From the NCBI RefSeq assembly GCF_947497005.1, contig NZ_CANMFF010000010.1, positions 1 through 64,000 of the forward strand: a stretch of 64,000 bases of DNA. The letters run 5' to 3'. A program made the position numbers and the translations under genes. Source of the stretch: an uncultured Ruegeria sp. (GTDB taxonomy: Bacteria > Pseudomonadota > Alphaproteobacteria > Rhodobacterales > Rhodobacteraceae). The notes beneath the pieces were generated by a model that was not told the origin of the DNA, did no database searches, and saw only the letters and a list, made by a program, of their open reading frames with translations. Shown here piece after piece: positions 1 to 8,807 of the stretch. The number at the start of each line of letters is the position of its first letter. Within the stretch, counting starts at the first letter, position 1.

Positions 1-1287
1 AAACCAACGACGACGAATATGAAGACCAGACCCGCAGACTCTCGTTATGAATGAGGGAGCCTCGGGGGGCAGGTCACCTTTTAGGCGGCATCGAATTCGC
101 AGTCGGCCGTTTGAGTCCATCGCATCCACCCACCAGCCGTCGGTTCGCTCTCGGGTTAACATCAGGAAACCGAAGCTACTATCGTTGACCACGGTACTGG
201 CCAAACTTCCGGCAACTTCAAGATTGTTCTCCATGCTAGTTGGCATTGGATCAAGCAGCGTCCCGCCGTTGCCGCTGATTAACTGAATTGGACCGGTGGC
301 CAAATCGATCCCCTGAAAGGCATGGATATGACCGGACAGAATAAGGTTTAGCAACTCCGGCATGGTCGCGCTGAATGCCGCACGCTGAGTATCGTCACCA
401 TCGATCAGCTCACCAAACGCGTGCATGTTCGCCCAAAGTGGGCGATGCGTCAGAAGCCAGGTTTCCTGTTTGATGTTCGTAAACACATCCCTCGCCATGC
501 GCCCATATATGGGTAACAACTCTGGGCTACTTTCCGGCGCCGATCCAGCAGATGAATCGAAAGCAACCAAATCCAGGCCATTGACCGAGGCCACCCAGGG
601 TGCGGTTGCAGCTGGGCAATCTGCCGGAAAGGACCGAGGTGCAAAATACCTGAACCAGCCTTTGTCGCCGCGTCCACAGCTTTCATGATTGCCTCTAAGA
701 AATATGAAAGGGGCAATCGAAAACAATTCTTCAGCCGGGTTAAACCAGTCCGCTGACCAAGTTTGGAAATTATCGCCGAATGGAGACCCATCGCATTTGT
801 CCGGTTCAGGACATTCCGTAGATCGGTACAGGTAGTCGCCGACGTGGATTATCAGATCCGGCGATCTGGCTGCAATTTCTGCTGCGATCGATTTCAATGG
901 CCAGGCAGCTGGATCATTGCAGGCCTGCACCACGCCTCGCCTGATACGACAGCCGGTGTCTCCAAACACGACAATGCGCTGGATGTCCGGTTTCAGCGTT
1001 GGAAGGACCTTATCCTCTTGCGCTATCTGCTGCGGCGCTTGTGCGCGATGTTCGCAAACAATTTCCGGGAAATGTTCTGCTTGTTCAGTGCGTTTGTTCA
1101 TAGTGACAGAACGCCCATCGACTTGCAGCGTGGGGCAATTCGGCGATCGGGCGATGACACGGACAATCGTTTCCGTGCCGGGCCCAAGCTGAACCCAATT
1201 GTACAGCACTTCGGCGGCAGAAAGCGGAACCGCGAAAGCGAACCACATCCATGCTCCAAAAACGAATGAACCAGTTCTTACTGACAA
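1..1287 (-). CDS. Exported calcineurin-like metallophosphoesterase (3' end beyond window)
   Basis: The frame is open for 429 codons from a TTG at 1287 to the window edge, so the C-terminus is missing. The TTG is chosen because AAGAGG lies about nine bases upstream and the product then begins with a clear signal peptide (hydrophobic run about residues 8-22, ending PLSAA). The metallophosphoesterase motifs come in order: FGDTG (Asp110), VGDYLY (Asp151), GNHE (Asn200, His201), a THRP histidine, and SGHIHAF. These residues bind the two metal ions in calcineurin-like phosphoesterases. The family hydrolyses phosphomono- or diesters, and the signal peptide places this one in the periplasm. The substrate cannot be told. 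No upstream gene shares its direction, so it probably has its own promoter. The first 100 residues after the signal are not recognised and may form a purple-acid-phosphatase-like N-terminal domain. Confidence 0.85.
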   Translation of the reverse strand, partial: MSVRTGSFVFGAWMWFAFAVPLSAAEVLYNWVQLGPGTETIVRVIARSPNCPTLQVDGRSVTMNKRTEQAEHFPEIVCEHRAQAPQQIAQEDKVLPTLKPDIQRIVVFGDTGCRIRRGVVQACNDPAAWPLKSIAAEIAARSPDLIIHVGDYLYRSTECPEPDKCDGSPFGDNFQTWSADWFNPAEELFSIAPFIFLRGNHESCGRGDKGWFRYFAPRSFPADCPAATAPWVASVNGLDLVAFDSSAGSAPESSPELLPIYGRMARDVFTNIKQETWLLTHRPLWANMHAFGELIDGDDTQRAAFSATMPELLNLILSGHIHAFQGIDLATGPIQLISGNGGTLLDPMPTSMENNLEVAGSLASTVVNDSSFGFLMLTRERTDGWWVDAMDSNGRLRIRCRLKGDLPPEAPSFITRVCGSGLHIRRRWF

Positions 1288-1907
1288 GCGCGCATCCCTC
1301 TTGAATGACAAAACGAATTTACGCTCAGCGACCCGTAAGTCCAGTGGATACGAAATTCTGCAGAAACGCCCGGAAGGAACGAATTTCAGCACTACGACCT
1401 ATACCGTCGTCAGTGGCAGATCCGCAGTGGACGCTGACGTCCTGTTTGGGTTGCATCGGGGACTACGAAACACCTGAACTGATTATTATCTGGTTTGCCT
1501 ACCTGGAAGACTTCCAAGTCAAATAAATGCTGCGCTGTGCATGAATGTCCGGCATTGGGAAGGTCGGATGGTACAAATTTTGGGCATTGAACGTTGGCAA
1601 TGGGCCGTTGCTCATCAAACGAAAAACGCGTGAGCGCTAGATGTTGCGCTTGCACCTAGGTTGTCAGTGAGTCCATCGGGCCGGCGGCGAGAACGCATGT
1701 TTGCATTGGCTCACACGCAACGGAAATCCCCATGCCCGACATCGCTTATTCTCGGGACCGGCTCTTCGCCGCGGATCGGAACGATTAGATTTTGCATGGA
1801 GAGTACTATTGGATTGAAGAACTAGTGAATTGATCTCACAACGCCCTTAACTCCGGCCCTGAGCGACGCTAGTCTCAGAACCGAGCAACGCTGAAAGGAG
1901 CCACCCA
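1288..1907. other. Intergenic region without a recognised gene
   Basis: This stretch separates the metallophosphoesterase start from the HlyU-like gene. Short open frames exist on both strands, but none has a convincing ribosome binding site or a recognisable motif. It should contain the promoters of the two flanking divergent genes. I see no clear operator. Confidence 0.4.
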
Positions 1908-2189
1908 ATGTCACTCTTCGCAAAACTCTTCGGTAGCAGCGAAAAGTCGGAGCCTGAGCCGGTCTCGTACAAAGGGTTCGACGTCTTCCCCGATCCGGTG
2001 GCCGAGGGCGGCAAGTACCGCCTGTCGGCCCGTATCGAAAAGACAATTGACGGAGATCGCAAGACCCATGTGGTGATCCGGGCGGACGTCTTTGAAAGCC
2101 GGGATCAGGCCGAAAGCTTCAGCATCGCCAAGGCGAAGCAAGTGGTTGACGAGCAAGGTGAACGCATATTCGGTTCAGGGGACCGATAG
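1908..2189 (+). CDS. HlyU-family small protein
   Basis: This 93-residue protein fits the HlyU family of small proteins found widely in alphaproteobacteria. The family name comes from the Vibrio haemolysin activator, but the alphaproteobacterial members have a different fold from the ArsR-type Vibrio protein and their role is poorly known. The N-terminus (MSLFAKLFG) is followed by an acidic linker and a compact domain with the YKGFDVFPDP and GGKYRLSARIEK motifs. The start is supported by GAAAGGAG six bases upstream. It stands alone. A weak GC hairpin (2267-2284) lies downstream and could end transcription. Family assignment is good; regulatory function is inference. Confidence 0.75.
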   Translation: MSLFAKLFGSSEKSEPEPVSYKGFDVFPDPVAEGGKYRLSARIEKTIDGDRKTHVVIRADVFESRDQAESFSIAKAKQVVDEQGERIFGSGDR

Positions 2190-2425
2190 CTTGAAGCCAG
2201 CGCAGCGAACGGTGCGGTGTTGCCGTCAAATCCATCGGTCCTGCCGTCTAGAACTTGGAGAAACGTGAGGCCTTCCGCAGCCTCCTTTGGTTAACAAGGG
2301 TCAAGATAGAGTTCATATTTGGGCATGTCTGGGGTCTTGCGCATGCAGTAACAATTTCCAGCGGGTTGTCTGATTCTTAATACTCAATTCTTTGTGTGGC
2401 CTACTGCAGCATATTGCACCAACCA

Positions 2426-3406
2426 CTATCGGCAAATTGGCAACTCAAGTGGCGGCTGTTGGGGCAGAGATGACCGCCATTGATTGATGATCGGTTGCAA
2501 GGTTCTTTTCGGCCAGAACTTCGGTGCACCGATCGCTTGCAGACATGCGGCGTTCCAATAGACGCCTGCACGCGAAAGCGGTTGTCCCTGCTTCACCGCT
2601 TTGGCAACAGCATTGATGTCTTTCGATTCGGGATAGATATAGAGGGTGGTAGGGTTCCTTTCGACAAGCGCCAAAATCTCTTTCGATGCAGTTTGCGACC
2701 AGGTTGTGCATCCGTTGCTACGACCACCGGTATAATTCACGAGCTTGCCGTACGGGACATATCCATCCTTGTCGGCATGTGTGCTTTGCGGGTTCTTGAA
2801 TCGGCATTGCCACTTGAGAAAAACTGCGGGATGACCACCGATGGCACGTTCCCGGGCGTTGCTTGTTTCGCCTTCCCCGTCAAACAACAGGAATGTCCGA
2901 TAAAACGGTTTGGTCTTGCCAGAGTGCTGGTAGTATCCTTTGAAGGAGGTCCGGGTCTCGGCCGTAACGTAAGCTCCGCCCGCAGTCAGCTTTGAACCTT
3001 CTGCATTGCTGAAGTTCTTCGCGCATTGTCGGCCATTTGCGAAATTGGCCCGCCGCAATTTTCGGCCATTGCCGTAGCCGGACGAAACGGCATGGAACGA
3101 CTTTTGGGCCTCGCAAATCACATAAAACCGTCGCCCCGGGTTGCCATTCCGCGCCGTGCTGGGACGTGTGGCGTCCTTTGCTAGATAGCAGGGGTTCGAA
3201 ACTTCGCCCTGCCGGAGTTTCTTCTGATAAAGCGCACGAGCCCGTTTCAGGACTATCGGCGCGATTTGACCTTCAGATGCGCCCACGTGTTTTTGCAGCC
3301 ATGCTGGTATTTCTTTTGACAACGCATTGCCTCGATTGGGGAATGAGCCAACAATTAGGGCAATGATCAAGACGGTGATCGAAAGACAGAGTGAATTCGG
3401 TCGCAA
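2426..3406 (-). CDS. Exported L,D-transpeptidase-like protein (YkuD_2 type)
   Basis: This 326-residue protein begins at a TTG with CAGGAG nine bases upstream and carries an N-terminal signal peptide (hydrophobic residues about 7-21). The C-terminal half holds RAIGGHPA (about 188-194) and GGRSNGCTTW (228-236), which match the His and Ser-x-Gly-Cys region of murein L,D-transpeptidase catalytic domains of the YkuD_2 kind; Cys233 would be the nucleophile. Such enzymes cross-link peptidoglycan stem peptides or attach proteins to them in the periplasm. The protein is monocistronic, and a perfect inverted repeat lies just upstream of its ribosome binding site (3421-3446). The N-terminal 150 residues are not recognised. 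The family call rests on a short motif, so other cysteine enzymes cannot be excluded. Confidence 0.65.
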   Translation of the reverse strand: MRPNSLCLSITVLIIALIVGSFPNRGNALSKEIPAWLQKHVGASEGQIAPIVLKRARALYQKKLRQGEVSNPCYLAKDATRPSTARNGNPGRRFYVICEAQKSFHAVSSGYGNGRKLRRANFANGRQCAKNFSNAEGSKLTAGGAYVTAETRTSFKGYYQHSGKTKPFYRTFLLFDGEGETSNARERAIGGHPAVFLKWQCRFKNPQSTHADKDGYVPYGKLVNYTGGRSNGCTTWSQTASKEILALVERNPTTLYIYPESKDINAVAKAVKQGQPLSRAGVYWNAACLQAIGAPKFWPKRTLQPIINQWRSSLPQQPPLELPICR

Positions 3407-3420
3407 CGGGACTGCTCCTG

Positions 3421-3446
3421 CTAGACTATCCTCCGGTCCAGTCTAG
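3421..3446. promoter_or_regulatory. Perfect inverted repeat upstream of the L,D-transpeptidase-like gene
   Basis: CTAGACT at 3421-3427 is repeated exactly inverted at 3440-3446 with a 12-base spacer. It sits about 15 bases before the TTG start of the minus-strand gene, directly beside its Shine-Dalgarno sequence. It could be an operator or an mRNA hairpin affecting translation. Confidence 0.45.
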
Positions 3447-3600
3447 CACGGAAATCTAGCCCGATCGTGGATCTGTTTTGTTGGATCGACAGATACTGTT
3501 GCCGTTAGTCCCAACCCCATAGTCCTGGTTTCTGTTTTCGACGGTAATTCGGACGAAAAAGAGAGTCCAAGCAACTGGACATCATAATTTCTGCATCCAC

Positions 3601-3765
3601 ATGAAGGTTATGTTCACACGGCGCTCATTCCTGTTGGCTTCTGCTCTCGCTGTGTCTGTGTCTTTCATTGTGCGGGGAAACCCGCCCGGCAAGATCTGCT
3701 GGCTATTTCGGAGACTTGATCGAATTTCTGAACGGACCGGTTCTGAATTTGGCGTGATGTCTTGA
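3601..3765 (+). pseudogene. Possible decayed 5' stub of an exported protein
   Basis: A 54-codon frame begins MKVMFTRRSFLLASALAV, which looks like a twin-arginine signal peptide (RRSF-L followed by a hydrophobic run), but the frame then loses any familiar character and stops. It may be the 5' remnant of a secreted-protein gene broken by rearrangement. The following stretch to 3959 has no recognised gene; a CAACAAAGCC string at about 3796 resembles the end of some insertion sequences. No clear ribosome binding site is present, so this may be chance. Confidence 0.25.
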
Positions 3766-3959
3766 TCTGGGCCCCGAACAGTTTCCACAGCGCCTCAACA
3801 AAGCCCCCTTTAGTGGGTGACGTACACCTTCCGGTCCCCGGCTGCGAGCATGAAATAATTCGCTATCAGCGAAGGTCCTGTGTGGATGGCTCCTGAACCC
3901 TCCGGCTGGCGTGCAGTATTCGTGAGATGAACCCCTGAACGGTATTTGTGCAAAAAGCC

Positions 3960-4877
3960 TCATGGCGCTCCAAATTGAGCGCAAAGCTGGCCCCAAAAAT
4001 TGTCCAGTGCTGGAAAGCTATTGCCTTTGCGCCGTGCGGCACAAATGTTCCATGTCAGCGTTTCGGTTGTTTGAACTTGTGTCAGCAACCCCAAAGCTTG
4101 ATGTTGCGCAAAATCTGCGCGCATGCCTCCACATACGAGATCAACACGGCATGCCAGATCGGTCATTAACGCAAAGTCGTCGCATTCGACTTGCGGCAAG
4201 GTATTGGTGATCTGCCAGGCTTCTTCTGTCCCTCCAAGGACATTTGCGATTGCCGTACGCCAATGACGGTGGAGATGCGCAGTGATGAAGCGATCTCGAA
4301 AAACATCGGCGACGCTCACTTTCGACGCCTGATGCAGCGGGTGAGATGGCCTTGCCCAGAAAGAAACGGGTTCTTTTTGAAGCATATGGAGATCGAGATC
4401 ACTCAAATCCGGAGTATGGGTGAGGTCACAGACCGCCACGTCAAGTTCCCCGTTGCGAAGCCCTTCCAGCGGCGCCTTTGTCGCGCTCACCTGTACACGG
4501 GTTCTTAAGTCGGGCTGATCTTTCATCATTTCAGCAAGAAGTGGGGCAACGACCGTACGCGTGGTCAAGGGGCCACACCCGATATTGAGTATGTCAGGGC
4601 CGGTGTCTCGCAATCGTTCGACGCCGGTTTCAAAGCGGCTGGTGGCCTCCATGAAGGCGTCCAGCATTGAAAGAAACTCCTGTCCGGCGGCTGTCAGGGA
4701 AGCGCCTTTCGCGAGACGCTCGAACAACGGGTGACCAGCGTAACTTTCCGCTTGCGCAATGTAGCGAGAGAAGCTTGCAGGCGACCTCCCGAGCGCATCG
4801 GCTGCCGCCCGAAAATTCCTGTGCTGCGCCAAGGCACGGACCGCTGCGGCGACTTTGGTATCGATCATGTCTTCCAT
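3960..4877 (-). CDS. LysR-family transcriptional regulator
   Basis: This 305-residue protein has an N-terminal helix-turn-helix (residues about 10-65, with FRAAADALGRSPASFSRYI and LFERL) and a substrate-binding-like effector domain from about residue 90, the standard LysR layout and length. A second in-frame ATG three codons on is equally possible as the start. It is divergent from the sulfatase gene at 5011, the usual LysR arrangement, so it probably controls that gene from the 133-base shared region, which contains a palindrome at 4925-4934. The effector is unknown; an aromatic sulfate or its product would suit the context but is inference. Confidence 0.85.
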   Translation of the reverse strand: MEDMIDTKVAAAVRALAQHRNFRAAADALGRSPASFSRYIAQAESYAGHPLFERLAKGASLTAAGQEFLSMLDAFMEATSRFETGVERLRDTGPDILNIGCGPLTTRTVVAPLLAEMMKDQPDLRTRVQVSATKAPLEGLRNGELDVAVCDLTHTPDLSDLDLHMLQKEPVSFWARPSHPLHQASKVSVADVFRDRFITAHLHRHWRTAIANVLGGTEEAWQITNTLPQVECDDFALMTDLACRVDLVCGGMRADFAQHQALGLLTQVQTTETLTWNICAARRKGNSFPALDNFWGQLCAQFGAP

Positions 4878-4924
4878 GTCCCAAATTTTGCGATGTCCGT
4901 ACCAAGAAGTGAAACGGATGTCTT

Positions 4925-4944
4925 GCGATATCGCATTCCGCGAT
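4925..4944. promoter_or_regulatory. Palindrome in the LysR-sulfatase divergent promoter
   Basis: GCGATATCGC (4925-4934) is a perfect palindrome, followed five bases later by another GCGAT half (4940-4944). Its place between divergent LysR and target genes suits a LysR binding site. Confidence 0.4.
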
Positions 4945-5010
4945 ACTCACATGTCAGAATAACGGCGAGGGGAAAATCGCCCAAAGCACGTTAGTCAAAG
5001 GAAGGCCTGA

Positions 5011-6750
5011 ATGGTTCAAGTTAAATCGGCAATCACTTTATTTGGCGTCTGCGCAGTCTTTGCGACTGCAACATTCGCTCAGGTAGATGAACGGCCCAAT
5101 ATCCTCATTCTCATTGCGGATGACATGGGGTTTTCAGACGTCGGATCGTTCGGCAGTGAAATTGACACACCGGCCATAGATCAACTGGCCGAGCAGGGGA
5201 TGCTGTTCACGAACTTCCATGTTGGAGCATCCTGTTCCCCAACGCGCACGATGCTGATCAGCGGCGTGGATAACCACCTGGCCGGTTTGGGGAACATGGC
5301 CGAAATTCAAGCCGACAACCAGTTCGGCAAGCAAGGTTACGAAGGCCATCTCAATGACAAGGTCGTGGCACTTCCAAGGCTGTTGCGGGACGCGGGTTAC
5401 AACACCTACATGACCGGCAAATGGCATTTGGGTCATGAACCCGGAACAATCGCCTACGACCGTGGTTTCCAGAAATCGTTTATGCTGGGCGAAAGCGGTG
5501 CCGACAACTGGGTAGAGCAACCCTACGCGCCTTTCTACAAGCGTGTGCATTATTATGAAGACGACCAGTTGGTCAAATTGCCGGTAGATGAAAACTATTT
5601 CTCATCCAACTTCTACACGGACCGGATGATCGAATACATCGATGAGAGCCTTGATGACGGCAAGCCATTCCTGGCTTGGGTCGGCTATCAGGCGGTGCAC
5701 TACCCGCATCAGGCGCCGAAAGAGTTCATCGATAAATACAATGGTGTCTACGATGACGGCTTCGAAGCGCTGCGCGTCTCACGCTTGCAAAAGCAAAAGG
5801 AGATGGGATTGGTCTCGCCGGATGTTGAGCTTGACCCTGACTTTGCCAAAACCTCGTACGAGCCATGGCAGATGCCCGATTGGGAGAGCCTGACAGAAGA
5901 GGAAAAGGCGTTCAACACACGTCGCATGCAGACCTATGCTGGCATGCTCGACAATATGGACACGAACATTTCACGCATTTTGGATTACCTTGACGAGAAG
6001 GGCATCGCGGACAACACGCTTGTGATTTTCATGGCAGATAACGGTCCCGACCCCAACCAGCTGCCGCTGTCTGAGGCCTATCGTGACTGGTACAAGGCGA
6101 ACTACGACAAGGTCTATATAGAGGACTTCGACGGCGACTATTCCGATATGGGGCAGAAGGGCGTCTATGCGGATTATGGCCCGGGTTGGGCCGCAGCTTC
6201 AGCAGTACCTGGGAGCTACTACAAGACGTTCTCAACTGAGGGAGGTTTGCGCGTGCCCTTCATCGTCCGGTTCCCCGGTACAGTGGAGCCGGGCAGCCAG
6301 ATGGACAAATTTGCCTATGTGCGGGACGTGGTGCCGACCTTGCTTGAACTGGCGGGCGTAGACGTGCCCGAGGGAACGTATGATGGTCGTGAGATCTACT
6401 CACCTGACGGGATCAGCATGCTTCCGGTTTTGCAAGGCAAGCAAGACACCGTCCGCACCGAAGAGCACCCGGTTGGGTATGAACTCGCCGGATCTTCCGC
6501 CGTGTTCAAAGGCCGCTGGAAACTGGTACAGAACCTCGCGCCCAAAGGGACAGGTGCATGGGAGCTGTATGACATCGAAGCCGACCCGTCAGAGCTGCAT
6601 GACCTTGCTGGTGAGAACGGCAAACTGGTTGCTGAGATGCAGATGTTTTATGACCAGTGGGCGGACGATGTGAACCTCGTCCCAGTGCCTGAAGGGTATA
6701 ACCCGCTTGAGCAAACGGTCATAAATGCCAAGCGAAATGGCAGCCACTAA
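5011..6750 (+). CDS. Exported type I sulfatase (arylsulfatase-like)
   Basis: This 579-residue enzyme hydrolyses a sulfate ester in the periplasm or outside the cell. It has a signal peptide ending about residue 24. The N-terminal metal site is seen in LIADDMGFSDVG (Asp37, Asp38). The type I sulfatase signature CSPTR (Cys75-Arg79) carries the cysteine converted to formylglycine. TGKWHLGH supplies Lys137 and His139, and FMADNGPDP supplies Asp343 and Asn344. Length and motif spacing are normal for arylsulfatases of the Pseudomonas AtsA type. The start is supported by GGAAGG seven bases upstream. The formylglycine-generating enzyme it needs is not in the window. It stands alone between its probable LysR regulator and a strong stem-loop (6768-6794). 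The natural substrate, perhaps an aryl sulfate or an algal sulfated compound, is not shown. Confidence 0.92.
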   Translation: MVQVKSAITLFGVCAVFATATFAQVDERPNILILIADDMGFSDVGSFGSEIDTPAIDQLAEQGMLFTNFHVGASCSPTRTMLISGVDNHLAGLGNMAEIQADNQFGKQGYEGHLNDKVVALPRLLRDAGYNTYMTGKWHLGHEPGTIAYDRGFQKSFMLGESGADNWVEQPYAPFYKRVHYYEDDQLVKLPVDENYFSSNFYTDRMIEYIDESLDDGKPFLAWVGYQAVHYPHQAPKEFIDKYNGVYDDGFEALRVSRLQKQKEMGLVSPDVELDPDFAKTSYEPWQMPDWESLTEEEKAFNTRRMQTYAGMLDNMDTNISRILDYLDEKGIADNTLVIFMADNGPDPNQLPLSEAYRDWYKANYDKVYIEDFDGDYSDMGQKGVYADYGPGWAAASAVPGSYYKTFSTEGGLRVPFIVRFPGTVEPGSQMDKFAYVRDVVPTLLELAGVDVPEGTYDGREIYSPDGISMLPVLQGKQDTVRTEEHPVGYELAGSSAVFKGRWKLVQNLAPKGTGAWELYDIEADPSELHDLAGENGKLVAEMQMFYDQWADDVNLVPVPEGYNPLEQTVINAKRNGSH

Positions 6751-6767
6751 GACCGCGTAACCAAGTG

Positions 6768-6794
6768 CCCAGTGGTGTCTAAAACATCACTGGG
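6768..6794 (+). terminator. Strong stem-loop after the sulfatase gene
   Basis: CCCAGTGGTG (6768-6777) pairs with CATCACTGGG (6785-6794) over ten pairs with one G-U, closing a seven-base loop. It lies 18 bases after the sulfatase stop. No T run follows, so it may stabilise the transcript or work with other factors instead of being a simple intrinsic terminator. The remaining 6795-7121 holds no recognised gene. Confidence 0.5.
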
Positions 6795-7121
6795 TGTACT
6801 GTGTTGATCCCATTTGTGCGTACAGTGATGCGAGGTAAGCGTTTTGAGGAAGAGTATCCGGACGAAACACGGACAGCATTGCCTCTGCCGCAAGGTTCTC
6901 AGGCGATCAGCGGCCCGAACTTGATGATCCGACACCGGACGGTCCCTTAAGAGGCATCGATCCCGCGTGCCAGCAACATATTCTCGCGGTCGCGGTGTAT
7001 GGTTTGCCACGATGTAGAACGAAAGCAGTCGATCCATCACATCAATTAACCAAAATCTGCAGGTTGCCACGGTTGCAAAAATCTCATTAAGCTGCGCAAA
7101 CCAACAATCTGTTTTTTCCTC

Positions 7122-8006
7122 ATGCGCAGACGTATTCCATCCATTTCCGCCTTGCTTGCATTCGAGGCCGCCGCGAAGCTACAAAACTTCGCCAGAGCGG
7201 CAGAAGAGCTTAATCTTTCGCAGAGTGCAGTTAGTCGTCAGATTCAGTCCCTTGAGGATTTTGTTGGTCAGTCACTTTTCCATCGATCCAAGCAACGCGT
7301 CAGGCTGACAACTGCCGGCATTGGCTTGATGGCAGATTTGTCTCCGCTCCTTGAGGAGATGGAGCTCTCTCTCCTCAAGGTTAAAACGCATGATAGCGAA
7401 GACGGTAGCCTGAATTTGGGGGTGTATCCCACCCTGGGCAGTCGATGGTTGATGCCAATCCTCATGCAGCCCAAAGCCGATCTCGCCCGGTCCAGTTTTA
7501 ACCTGATCACTTACCTGAAGAACAGCGAAATTGATTCGAGTCTCATAGACTTGGCAATTGTGCAGGGGAATGCTCCATGGCCCGGGTTTCGAGCAGACCG
7601 GTTGATGCCGGAGACGCTTTTGGTTGTGGGAGCACCGGATATTTTGCCGGGCTCAGTAGACGATCCGACCGCGTTGCTTGATTGCCGGATTCTACAGCAC
7701 GCGACCAGACCTCGGTCCTGGGAGATTTGGTTCGAAAATCTCGGCGTACCGTTGAACCGCAAGATCATCGGCCCGGTGTTCAGTCAGTTCGAAATGCTCA
7801 TTGATGCGGTCAAGTCCGGGCATGGAATTGCCATCATTCCAAGGGTATTGATCCACAAGGAACTGGCCAATGGAACACTGATCCCGCTAAATCCTTTCGA
7901 AGCCAGCACAGAAAGCGCCTATTTTCTACTGACACCGGATCGCAAGGTTGGTGTGGCACGTATTGAACGTATGCGCAGCTGGCTGCTTGAGAACGCGCAA
8001 GATTGA
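7122..8006 (+). CDS. LysR-family regulator, GcvA-like
   Basis: This 294-residue LysR protein opens with RRRIPSISALLAFEAAAK and has the helix-turn-helix FARAAEELNLSQSAVSRQI (about 22-40), typical of the GcvA/AmpR branch. The effector domain spans about 90-290, with the ARPRSWEIWFENLG-like segment common in that branch. It lies 123 bases upstream of, and in the same direction as, the oxygenase-aldolase-PrpD genes, so it is the probable regulator of that row. GcvA-branch proteins often respond to amino acids, which fits enzymes acting on a hydroxy amino acid. The effector itself is unknown. Confidence 0.85.
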   Translation: MRRRIPSISALLAFEAAAKLQNFARAAEELNLSQSAVSRQIQSLEDFVGQSLFHRSKQRVRLTTAGIGLMADLSPLLEEMELSLLKVKTHDSEDGSLNLGVYPTLGSRWLMPILMQPKADLARSSFNLITYLKNSEIDSSLIDLAIVQGNAPWPGFRADRLMPETLLVVGAPDILPGSVDDPTALLDCRILQHATRPRSWEIWFENLGVPLNRKIIGPVFSQFEMLIDAVKSGHGIAIIPRVLIHKELANGTLIPLNPFEASTESAYFLLTPDRKVGVARIERMRSWLLENAQD

Positions 8007-8129
8007 CGCGCAGAGGTTCAAGTTAATGCGTTTTCGTCATCAACTCATGAGAAATCACCGCTACAAAACACTCACTCGGGTTACGTATCTTGGACGGAAA
8101 CACCAGCCTATAAGGAGATCCAAAAAAAC

Positions 8130-8807
8130 ATGTCCTTTACGCCGCAAATTCAAGACAGTGATGTTGCTCTGATCGAACGGTCGATGTCCACCATGCTCGA
8201 TTACAAGTCGGTCGCGGAATTTGTTCCGGGTCCCGGCATTGCGCGTCTGAATCTGAAGTTTGACATCGCCAAGCTGCAAGAAGCGCTTCAGGAATGTCTT
8301 CGTCGTGAAGAGTTCATGGGCGGGATGCAGGATCAGGGGTTTTCCACGCTGCCGCTGACGCAACGCCCGGGCCAGACCGAATGGACCGCAAATGACCTCT
8401 CGGGTCGTTATTGGCTGCGTGCAGATGACCGCTATTTGGAAGAGCCGCGCGAGGATCTGGTGCCGGAGGTCGACTTTTCCGAGTTCAACCCGAAATTCAA
8501 AGGCACATATTTTGAGTTTGTGTATCAGGAACTGAGCAAACGTTTTCCCATTGGGCGCACGCGAATCCTGTCCAAGGGGCTTTATAACTGCAACTCCTGG
8601 CACCGTGACCCCGAACCGCGCCTGCATATACCCGTGCTTTCAAACCCCGGCTCTTTGTTCGTGGTGAACCATCATGTGACGCATCTGCCCGCCGATGGTT
8701 CGGTCTATTTCACGGACACACGCGCCTACCACACGGCTCTGAATGGCGGTGAACAGCACCGTGTGCATATCGTTGCGGCGCTCGCCTACGATCAGGTCAA
8801 GGAATGA
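8130..8807 (+). CDS. 2-oxoglutarate/Fe(II) oxygenase, aspartyl/asparaginyl beta-hydroxylase-like
   Basis: This 225-residue protein shows the iron site of the aspartyl/asparaginyl beta-hydroxylase family: HRD (His158, Asp160), a distal His201 in YHTALN, and Arg211 placed to bind 2-oxoglutarate. RLHIPVLSNPGS between them is the conserved core strand. The family hydroxylates a carbon next to the alpha carbon of an amino acid, free or in a peptide. The next gene, overlapping by ATGA, encodes a threonine aldolase, which cleaves beta-hydroxy amino acids. I infer that this enzyme makes the beta-hydroxy substrate that the aldolase then splits. AAGGAG precedes the ATG. It is about the size of small bacterial free-amino-acid hydroxylases. 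Confidence 0.75.
   Translation: MSFTPQIQDSDVALIERSMSTMLDYKSVAEFVPGPGIARLNLKFDIAKLQEALQECLRREEFMGGMQDQGFSTLPLTQRPGQTEWTANDLSGRYWLRADDRYLEEPREDLVPEVDFSEFNPKFKGTYFEFVYQELSKRFPIGRTRILSKGLYNCNSWHRDPEPRLHIPVLSNPGSLFVVNHHVTHLPADGSVYFTDTRAYHTALNGGEQHRVHIVAALAYDQVKE

Noticed and set aside
1410..1655. 81-residue minus-strand frame
   Set aside because: No ribosome binding site or similarity.
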